This document shows positions 16,854-24,702 of a stretch of 32,293 bases of DNA, in pieces. The notes below the pieces were generated by a model. That model did no database searches. It saw only the letters and a list, made by a program, of their open reading frames with translations, and was not told the origin of the DNA. The first letter of the stretch is position 1. Each line of letters opens with the position of its first letter. Source of the DNA: an uncultured bacterium (GTDB lineage: Bacteria; Planctomycetota; Uabimicrobiia; Uabimicrobiales; JABWCH01); assembly GCA_938003875.1 (NCBI GenBank), contig CALKWO010000164.1, positions 1 to 32,293 on the forward strand. The letters are read 5' to 3'. The position numbers were made by a program, and so were the translations under genes.

Positions 16854-16871
16854 ACTATACTATGGTATAGT
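16854..16871. promoter_or_regulatory. Possible operator: ACTATAC-TATG-GTATAGT inverted repeat
   Basis: A perfect 7-bp inverted repeat with a 4-bp centre sits at the predicted transcription start of the kinase operon. It is also upstream of the divergent ABC transporter gene. Its position would suit a repressor acting on one or both genes; no regulator gene is in the window. The sequence is AT-rich, so chance is not excluded. Confidence 0.35.
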
Positions 16872-16981
16872 GTAATATTAATGATTTATCTAATCTATTC
16901 TAACAATTTGTTATTTAAGTTACAATCTTAAAGTTTATAAAGTAAAAAATAAAATCTATAAGAATACAGAAAGGTAAAGGC

Positions 16982-19900
16982 ATGAGAAAAGAGCAAAGTT
17001 CTGAAGCTACTCGCATACATGCTGATTTGGATATGCCTGTAACTCAGCAAATGCAGCCTGCTTTTTCTGCAATAGAAACAGAAACAATCGGGAATTATCG
17101 TTTGGTTGAAAAATTGGGAGAAGGGGAATTTGGCTTGGTCTACAAAGCAAGTCGAATCAACCAAAATGAGGAAGTAAGAGAGTATGCCCTTAAAATTTTG
17201 CATAAAAAATATACTTCTTCAGACTACAAACGGCTAAGACAGGAAGCAAAGATTTTACAAAAATTGTCTCATCGAACCTTGCCAGCTTTTTTGGAAACAG
17301 GAATATGTGGGCATGGCTTGTTTGCAGGGCAGCCTTATCTTGCTATGGAGTTCATTGCAGGACAAACTCTCAAGGAATATCTCCAGCAAAATTCCGTTAG
17401 CCCAGATACTTCATTACGCTGGATACATGAGCTATCTGAAGGTATGGCATATCTTCATAACCAATCGGTCATACATCGCGATCTCAAACCATCCAATATA
17501 CAGGTCACCTGGAATGAAAAACATGGGCGGACTTTACGCCTCCTAGATTTCGGCATCTCTTTGTTGCGAGGACAAAAGACACCAGAAATTCTTGGGACAC
17601 TAAAATACATGAGCCCAGAGCAGTTCATGAACAAACCTATCACTCCAGCTTCTGACATCTATTCGCTAGGGCTTGTTTTCTATGAAATTTTGGCAGGTGT
17701 TTATCCTTATGAAGGAAATCCTGGCAGCCATGCTTTAGATTGGAAAGAAGTCCATCAAAAATCTACACCAAAACAGCTTAGACTCCAAAATATTCCATCA
17801 TCAATATGCGATATGGTAATGGCATGTTTGGCAAAAGAGCCAGAAAAACGTCCTACAGCATTACAGATAGTGTCCATCATGGAAAAAGAAGTATCTGGCA
17901 TTGGCTTACCAAGCTACATAGGAATTCTAGGCCATCGAGGTTCAGGCAAGACTTGCTATCTAACTTCAATTTATCATGTTTCCGAAGTTTCTCCAGAAAC
18001 TCGCAATATATTAGAAGATAAATATTTAGAACTTTATGAAGAAGGCAAGCTTCCTTCTGCAACAGCTTTGTCTTCCTATCGCCTCAATTTCAAAATCACT
18101 ACCGCCAAGAGATACTACGATATAGTAACTAAAGATTACGGCGGTGAATTGCTAGAAGGTAGAAGAGAAGAACGACTCAATATAGAAAGTGGTATAGACA
18201 AAGAGCTTTTACAAGAAAAGCGTAGTGAACTATATGAATTTTTTCGCAGCACTCGTGCAATCATGATCATTATCGAGACGCATGTAGCAAATCAAGGGCT
18301 TAAAGAACGCAATAATTACATCAAAGAAATTGATGGGCTGATTGAACACATTGCGCAAGTCCAACAAGGAAAACGGGAGATAAAAGTTCCTGTTGCTATG
18401 GTACTGACTAAATGGGATCGTATAGGCGGCACCTGCAAAAATCATGAGGAAGAAAAAGAAAAAGCACTCAAATATATTGAAGAAACAGAATGGATTAAAA
18501 GAATATACGACAAATTACGTGTCCTTTGCCCTCGTTATTTCGAAGTCTTTCCTGTCTATTCTTTCATTGGAGATCACCCAGACAAGGAACATATTAAACC
18601 ATTTAATATTCAGACTCCGCTTCTATGGGCAATGGACAACTCAGAGCTAGCGATGCTGGATCAGACCCAAGAGATGGCAAGCAGTGAAGAATACAGCTAT
18701 TCTGATAAACTCGAATTTCACTGGCGTTTGCTGCATATCGAAAAAATCAGTGATCGTGAACTACGCCAAAAAATTCAGGGCAAGATGAAAGAGCTTAGCC
18801 AATCCTATTGGGAATCAATAAAATCGAAAATAGCAGATGATCCAGGAGAGCTTGTGCTGGCAATAGGACAATATCGTCAATTTTTACAAACAAAAGGAAT
18901 CCAGCCTAAAGAGCAAGAGGATGCCCAGAGAGAACTACGCCGCTACCAACACAGATGGCAGGGAGAATATCGTCGCAAGGTTGTAACGTATTGCGCTATA
19001 TTTTTCTTTTTATTCTACAGTTTATGGGAAATATGGGGCCATTACAATGTGCAGCGGGCGATTCTCGACTTCCAGCAAGGTCGCTCGAAGGCGGATGATT
19101 TTCTTTCTTGTGTCTACAATTATAAAAAATGGAAACCTGTGAGTATTCCCCGCCAATTTATGGTAGCGGGCATCAGCGAAAAAATATCTCAGGTAGCCCA
19201 TGAAAGTCTTGAAAAGGAGGCTAAAGCATGTACTCTTGTGATCCAAGAGCAGGAAAATGCTGCCCCTCTTGCATTGGAAAAATTTGGACGAGACGATCTA
19301 GCCCAGATAATTGCCAGGCTTGAATATGCAAAGGAAATGATAAAAAAATCCAAAGAAAAGTCACTAAAGCTGGAACAATTGCAATCCAATCAGCAAGAAT
19401 GGATCGCTAAATTTCAGATAGCAATAAAACCAGAGATCAAACAATTGCCTATCACCGCCAAAATCCAAGAATTAGAACGAGTTCGCATTGCCTGGATAGC
19501 CTATGCAGGACAATTAGAGAAACTCAAGAATGAATTTGAAGAATGGAGACTTTTAGTTGAAGAAAAAAAACGTCTTGAACAAGAACAGCAGAATTTAGAA
19601 ATACAATGGCAAGAAATGGAACAAAAGCCTTTGGATTTTTCCCAGGTGGATACTTTGGTGGGACAGATGAGAAAGCCAAGGTATGCATGGGAAGGATTAC
19701 AAACACAAATTCAAGATTATTTGAATAAATATCCGAACTCTTTGTTCACTGAGGATGCTAAAGGTTTTGTTCAGACAATTCAAAAAACGCTAGATACATG
19801 GGGACAAAGAGAAGAAAAATTTTTGCATCTGGACACTCTAAATCATATTGTCCAGAAATTGGAAAAATTTATCGACAATAACGAGATAGCACAGCTTATA

Positions 19901-21967
19901 CCAGACGAAAAAAATACAATCCTATTGATCCAGGAAAAGCAGAAAAAGCTTAAAAGTTGGCGAGAGCAATGCCAAAAACTAGAAGAAGCCATAGCCACAA
20001 AAAAGATAGACAAAGATCAGTCTTCTCGTTATGAAGCTTTATGCCTTAAGTGCCGTGAGCAGATCGAACCTCAAGAACAGAAATGCCGTTATTTTATTTT
20101 GCAAAATGACTTAAAAAAGATGGTCAGGAATATCCAGGAGGAAACAGAGGCAGAGGATACATGGGTAACTTTGGATAATAAGCTAAAGCGAATAGCTGAA
20201 TTGCAAAAGCCTTTGTTGGAATGGCAGCCACCATCCCAAGACATTCTCCCTTTGGATTATAAAAACCTTTTGGAAGAAAAACGTCGTGCCATACTTGGAT
20301 TTTCTATCTACAATGTTTGCAGGGAAGTAGAAAAATTTTGCCAGAAAAAGGAAAACAAAGAATACGTTCAGCTTGCTATCCAAGAAAACGATACACTTGT
20401 TGATGCTAAGGCAAAAAATGCGAAGCTTGATATTTGGCGTGATAGATGCCATCAAATTAGAGAAGCTATAGAGAAAAAGGGGATTCCATTAATCTATGCA
20501 AAGTCTTATACAACATTGTACCAGGAATGCGAGAGAATCCTTGAAGAAGAAACTAAAAGATATAAATATTTGCAAAAAAAAGTCGAACTAGAGCAAATAG
20601 CCCAGGCGATTCGAAAAGAAACCTACGATCTTGATGCTTCGATTTCGCTTCAAGTCAAACTCGAACGCATTATGGCTCATTTCAAAAACTTAGAGCAATG
20701 GAAATTGCCTTCAGATAAAGAAGTTACATTGTCTGAGCAACAAAAATTGCAAAAACAACACAGCGATTTTTTTGCAGAGTTTGACATATATAAAGATTGC
20801 CAGAAATTGGAAAAGTTTGATAGAGAAAAGGAAATCGAATCATGGACCCCCAAGGAAGGGGATCCTGTATCTTTGGTGCAAAATGCAAAAAAGAAACTCA
20901 ATGAATATAATAACCTATGCAAAGAAATCAAGGATGCAATCGCATCGAAGCAAATTCCATCTCATCAGATAGCAGATTATCAGAATTTATATGATAGATG
21001 CCAAAAACTGTTGGATCAACAAGAGAAACGATGCAATTTTTTTCTTTTCCAAGATGAGTTAGAGAAGATAAAAGAGGGACAATATACAGAGAAAACTACT
21101 GATAGTCCCAATGCTTTAAAAGAAAGCCTAGATCGCATCAAAAAGCAAAAGCAAGATTTAGAAGATTGGGCGAGAGAAAAAGTTTCTGAGAAGAATCTTT
21201 TATCAAAAGATTTGGATACATTGTCTAAGCAAAAACAAGTCATATTGACTAGCCTGGATGATGTAAAAAAGAAGCTAGAAAGAGACATTACTAAGATCGA
21301 ATCTTTGCAAACACAAGCCGAAGATTGGAGTAAGAAGTGGAAAGAGAAAATCCAAAAAAAGCAAAGTTATAGTGAATGCAAAGATTTTATAAAAGAAATC
21401 GAAGATATCGCTTTCTTGCAAAAAGAAACAGAAACACTAAAAACTGCACTTGGCGAAATTGAGAAATTGGAACGAGAGGATTCCACGGATTATCAAGAAA
21501 TCAATACTTTGAAAAGAGAAAAACGATTTATAGAAGCCAGAAAAAAGGCAAAAGAATACAACAATAAATCTCATTGTAAGATTCATGCTTCTGAGCTAAA
21601 AAATTATTTTGATAATTTCAAGGCTAATGTTAAAGTGCAATTGAAAGTAAATGCAAATGTTTCTGATACAGGTGATGGTGAGCCTGATATTAAATTGGAA
21701 ATCAGTGGAGTACACACTGCAAACTACTATCATGAGAATTCTAAATCTTGGACAGAATACTTTAATATATCGATGGACTTAAAGTCTGAATCTGAATATA
21801 AAATCACTATAAAGGTAACTGAGAAAGATAGTGTCTTAGATGATGAATATGGTAGTTTCTCTCTAGATATCAAAAAACTTTTGGATGGGTCCATTTCCTA
21901 TACTCAGAAATGCAGTGATGGTGAAGTCATCTTTAGTCTTGAACCACTAGAAATTAAAGAGGAGTAA
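16982..21967 (+). CDS. Transmembrane Ser/Thr kinase-GTPase fusion with repeat ectodomain
   Basis: 1661 residues. An N-terminal Thr-rich tail (1-38) precedes an apparently active Hanks-type kinase: GEGEFG (46-51), Lys71 in ALK, HRDLKPSN (165-172), DFG (189-191), SPEQ (211-214). Directly after it comes a P-loop domain with Walker A GHRGSGKT (317-324), Walker B/G3-like KDYGGEL (384-390) and G4-like LTKWD (475-479). It resembles TRAFAC-type bacterial 'double GTPase' domains, though that assignment is tentative. A single membrane helix (about 667-685) is preceded by Arg/Lys, suggesting a cytoplasmic N-terminus. Helical/coiled-coil sequence follows, with three related ~155-residue units starting near 953, 1109 and 1269. 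The C-terminus is an Asp-rich beta domain (about 1545-1658; DTGDGEPD from 1562, DDEYGSF from 1620), perhaps C2-like. First gene of the operon; the next starts 6 nt later. A near twin lies at 24703-28974. Confidence 0.9.
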   Translation: MRKEQSSEATRIHADLDMPVTQQMQPAFSAIETETIGNYRLVEKLGEGEFGLVYKASRINQNEEVREYALKILHKKYTSSDYKRLRQEAKILQKLSHRTLPAFLETGICGHGLFAGQPYLAMEFIAGQTLKEYLQQNSVSPDTSLRWIHELSEGMAYLHNQSVIHRDLKPSNIQVTWNEKHGRTLRLLDFGISLLRGQKTPEILGTLKYMSPEQFMNKPITPASDIYSLGLVFYEILAGVYPYEGNPGSHALDWKEVHQKSTPKQLRLQNIPSSICDMVMACLAKEPEKRPTALQIVSIMEKEVSGIGLPSYIGILGHRGSGKTCYLTSIYHVSEVSPETRNILEDKYLELYEEGKLPSATALSSYRLNFKITTAKRYYDIVTKDYGGELLEGRREERLNIESGIDKELLQEKRSELYEFFRSTRAIMIIIETHVANQGLKERNNYIKEIDGLIEHIAQVQQGKREIKVPVAMVLTKWDRIGGTCKNHEEEKEKALKYIEETEWIKRIYDKLRVLCPRYFEVFPVYSFIGDHPDKEHIKPFNIQTPLLWAMDNSELAMLDQTQEMASSEEYSYSDKLEFHWRLLHIEKISDRELRQKIQGKMKELSQSYWESIKSKIADDPGELVLAIGQYRQFLQTKGIQPKEQEDAQRELRRYQHRWQGEYRRKVVTYCAIFFFLFYSLWEIWGHYNVQRAILDFQQGRSKADDFLSCVYNYKKWKPVSIPRQFMVAGISEKISQVAHESLEKEAKACTLVIQEQENAAPLALEKFGRDDLAQIIARLEYAKEMIKKSKEKSLKLEQLQSNQQEWIAKFQIAIKPEIKQLPITAKIQELERVRIAWIAYAGQLEKLKNEFEEWRLLVEEKKRLEQEQQNLEIQWQEMEQKPLDFSQVDTLVGQMRKPRYAWEGLQTQIQDYLNKYPNSLFTEDAKGFVQTIQKTLDTWGQREEKFLHLDTLNHIVQKLEKFIDNNEIAQLIPDEKNTILLIQEKQKKLKSWREQCQKLEEAIATKKIDKDQSSRYEALCLKCREQIEPQEQKCRYFILQNDLKKMVRNIQEETEAEDTWVTLDNKLKRIAELQKPLLEWQPPSQDILPLDYKNLLEEKRRAILGFSIYNVCREVEKFCQKKENKEYVQLAIQENDTLVDAKAKNAKLDIWRDRCHQIREAIEKKGIPLIYAKSYTTLYQECERILEEETKRYKYLQKKVELEQIAQAIRKETYDLDASISLQVKLERIMAHFKNLEQWKLPSDKEVTLSEQQKLQKQHSDFFAEFDIYKDCQKLEKFDREKEIESWTPKEGDPVSLVQNAKKKLNEYNNLCKEIKDAIASKQIPSHQIADYQNLYDRCQKLLDQQEKRCNFFLFQDELEKIKEGQYTEKTTDSPNALKESLDRIKKQKQDLEDWAREKVSEKNLLSKDLDTLSKQKQVILTSLDDVKKKLERDITKIESLQTQAEDWSKKWKEKIQKKQSYSECKDFIKEIEDIAFLQKETETLKTALGEIEKLEREDSTDYQEINTLKREKRFIEARKKAKEYNNKSHCKIHASELKNYFDNFKANVKVQLKVNANVSDTGDGEPDIKLEISGVHTANYYHENSKSWTEYFNISMDLKSESEYKITIKVTEKDSVLDDEYGSFSLDIKKLLDGSISYTQKCSDGEVIFSLEPLEIKEE

Positions 21968-21973
21968 TCATCC

Positions 21974-24661
21974 ATGCCAGAAAAATCCTATCCTGTAATT
22001 ATCCAGACATGGTTGAAGGGCCGCGGATCTGTGCTTTTGCATGGCTCATGCACTGATGGAGCAGCAATCCGATGGGCCAAGAAAGAGGTATTGAGATGGA
22101 ATGAACAGCGCAGGCCCAAAGAAGGGGAGCGAATATGGCAAAAATCCATCTATGGAAACTATCGCCTAATCGGATTGCTAAAGCATGGAGGAATGGAAGA
22201 CTTTGGTCGTCCGTTCACAGAAATTCGTGCTGTGCTGGTGGATGAAATAGCAAAAATAGAAGCCCAAAATGAGCTAGAAACAAAACTGCTCTCGGTTGTT
22301 ATGGGACAAGATGCTATAGAAGATCAATACCAGATAACATTGCCTATTATACAGCCCAGGGCAATGCCCATTTACGAGCATAAAAATGAAAGCCATCCAG
22401 ATGCTCAGGCGAAAAGCCCACAAAGCATAAAATCTAGATACTTTCTGTATGTGTTTGTTTTGCTTATCGCTATTGTTACTGCTATTGGGTATGCTATTAG
22501 CAAACACGAGTTTCCATCGGTTCCATCGGAAGAGACAGCGAAACCAGTTGCAACACAAAATAAAATAAAAACTTTTGATGAGACAAAAGGCAGCCAAGAT
22601 CGAACAGAAACCCAAGGATCGAATCATAAACAATCCAAAAAGACGCATAATATTACCTGGCATCTGGAATACCCTGACTACTCAATCTTTCCAAATTGGA
22701 AGGAGAAAGGCGAAGAGAGATGCGAGGTTTATGTAAATAGAAAAAAAATCAATAATGGAGATAAATTTATTTTCAAATATGAGGACACACTAGAATTGCA
22801 TGCTAAGCTTAAAAATGAGGAGGAGGAAATAGAAGAATTTCTAGAATGGAATCAGGGAGAAAATAGAAATCCAGAATGGCCTTATTCTATAACACGCGAT
22901 GAAACAATCTCTGTAAAATTTGTGACTACAATAAAATTTCAGAAATATTGTAACGACTTACGCAACTGGATTAAACAATCAGAAAAAATACCTATAGTAT
23001 CCAAAGACTATGCAGAGGCAAAAAAACGCGAAAATTCTCATGAAGATTGGAAAAAATTTTGTGAACAAGGCGAGAGGTTAAAAAATATATTCCCCGATTT
23101 ATGGGCTAAAGATTATCAAGATAAGATTGATAAGGCAAAAAATACTCTATCTCAAGAACAAAAAATAATAGAGCAAGGCCCTCCCAAATTTACCTTGACC
23201 ATCCATGTTAAACCAGAAGAGGCTTTTTACCTTTTACAATTGGATAACAAGGAAAAATCAAGTAGCATCCTTTTACAATTGGATAACAAGGAAAAATCAA
23301 GTAGCATCCTTAAGGATTTAAATGGGGGAAAATATACAGTCTTTGTTTACACAAAACCAGAATATAAATGGAAAGAAAAGCAGGAAAATGGCTTCAATAT
23401 TATAGAAAACAATGATAATCGTAGCTTAGAAGGTAATATTGATTTACAAAAGGAAACTACAATTACTTTGAATGCAGAGAAACGGTTATATCCCGTGACC
23501 TATGAGATTGAGTATCCTGACTACAAAGGACTTTTTAATAACCGAGAAGAACGATGTAAGATTTCTGTAAATGGAGAGCAAATAAAAGATGGAGATTCGA
23601 AAAAATATGAACACGGCACAAGATTGACGTGGAAGGCTGAAGTTAAAAAGAATGGATTGGAAGAATGGAAAAGGGAAAGCGATATAGAGATTAAAGGAAA
23701 ACAAACAGTCAAAATTACCTTTTCCACTACTAAGAAATTTGAAGATTTTAAAAAATTTATAGACGATATAAAATTATGGTACGAAAAAGATATTCATGAT
23801 CTATCCTATAAATTGGATGATGATATAGAAAAAGTTTTAACACCTTTGCAAGACCATATCAAAAAAGGAAAAGAATTCGAAAAACAAGATATATCATGGG
23901 GAGAAAAGCGATGGGATAGTTCGTATCATGAAAAAATGAAAAAAGCAAAAAGCAAATTAGAAAATTACTTCAAGAAGTGGGCTGATTCTTGCCCCAAGCC
24001 TACCTCTGACGATTACAATAAAGTTCTGACGGCGGGAAAGGATGTTTCTCTCAAGTTAGAAAAATGGCAAAAGCAAGGGGATGTCCTTAAAAAAATAGAT
24101 GATAACGCAGAAGAAAAAATATGGCAATACGAAGATAAGCTGAAAGAATCAAAAGACTTACTAGAGAAAGAGAAGAAAAAATTCGAATTGGCTGAGAGAA
24201 TTAAAAAAATCAGTGAAAGCTTAGATGTAAAAAATTTCAAAGAGCAAGCAGTAAACTGGTCAAAAATACACCAGAATGTAAAATGTATTTTGAGAAGAAC
24301 AAACTTAGAGAACTCTAGTCTAGGTAATTTTGGTCCAGCAACTGATTTTAAATCTAAAATCAAAATATTAAGTGCTCAAGTCAAAAAAGTAAACCAAAAA
24401 ACTCTTTGGGAACTTGTTTTTATGATAAATCTGGAGGAATTATTTTCTAATACAAATATTAGCGGAAGTTGGAATTGGATAAAAGAGCATTCTGCAGAAA
24501 AAATAGAAGCTAATTTTGAAATCAGTTTTCCTAATATAGAGTATATAAAGGTATCAATGAATAGTAATACTATGGAAATTAGCATTGACTCAATCCAGCT
24601 TGATTTCACTGAAGAAGAAAAACAAAACTTATTCTTAAACAGTCTTAAATCGCAAAAATAA
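21974..24661 (+). CDS. Single-pass membrane protein with repeated beta modules, unknown function
   Basis: 895 residues. GAGGAG overlapping the end of the previous gene serves as ribosome binding site. The N-terminal ~130 residues are soluble and unfamiliar (RGSVLLHGSCTDGAAIRWAKKE, IYGNYRLIGLLKHGGMEDFG). A membrane helix follows at about 155-175 (YVFVLLIAIVTAIGYAI), then a charged linker. Two related beta modules start near 226 (WHLEYPDYSIF, EERCEVYVN) and near 508 (YEIEYPDYKGLF, EERCKISVN); both end in a pattern like divergent InlB B-repeats (W, then a strand ending in V-K-F or K-I-T-F). Between them is a PEGA-like segment (about 408-505) holding a 13-residue exact tandem duplication. The remainder is coiled coil, with a short mixed C-terminal domain (~730-895). 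By position it is a probable partner of the flanking kinase-GTPase proteins, with most of its mass outside the cytoplasm. No enzymatic motif is visible. Confidence 0.82.
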   Translation: MPEKSYPVIIQTWLKGRGSVLLHGSCTDGAAIRWAKKEVLRWNEQRRPKEGERIWQKSIYGNYRLIGLLKHGGMEDFGRPFTEIRAVLVDEIAKIEAQNELETKLLSVVMGQDAIEDQYQITLPIIQPRAMPIYEHKNESHPDAQAKSPQSIKSRYFLYVFVLLIAIVTAIGYAISKHEFPSVPSEETAKPVATQNKIKTFDETKGSQDRTETQGSNHKQSKKTHNITWHLEYPDYSIFPNWKEKGEERCEVYVNRKKINNGDKFIFKYEDTLELHAKLKNEEEEIEEFLEWNQGENRNPEWPYSITRDETISVKFVTTIKFQKYCNDLRNWIKQSEKIPIVSKDYAEAKKRENSHEDWKKFCEQGERLKNIFPDLWAKDYQDKIDKAKNTLSQEQKIIEQGPPKFTLTIHVKPEEAFYLLQLDNKEKSSSILLQLDNKEKSSSILKDLNGGKYTVFVYTKPEYKWKEKQENGFNIIENNDNRSLEGNIDLQKETTITLNAEKRLYPVTYEIEYPDYKGLFNNREERCKISVNGEQIKDGDSKKYEHGTRLTWKAEVKKNGLEEWKRESDIEIKGKQTVKITFSTTKKFEDFKKFIDDIKLWYEKDIHDLSYKLDDDIEKVLTPLQDHIKKGKEFEKQDISWGEKRWDSSYHEKMKKAKSKLENYFKKWADSCPKPTSDDYNKVLTAGKDVSLKLEKWQKQGDVLKKIDDNAEEKIWQYEDKLKESKDLLEKEKKKFELAERIKKISESLDVKNFKEQAVNWSKIHQNVKCILRRTNLENSSLGNFGPATDFKSKIKILSAQVKKVNQKTLWELVFMINLEELFSNTNISGSWNWIKEHSAEKIEANFEISFPNIEYIKVSMNSNTMEISIDSIQLDFTEEEKQNLFLNSLKSQK
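23231..23308 (+). repeat. 39-bp perfect tandem duplication inside the 895-residue gene
   Basis: Two identical 39-bp units, 23231-23269 and 23270-23308, encode LLQLDNKEKSSSI twice in frame (residues 420-445). The absence of any difference points to a recent duplication. Confidence 0.97.
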
Positions 24662-24702
24662 GAATCAATCTTTTTTCTGCAAGCAGCTACAAGGAACAAT
24701 AG

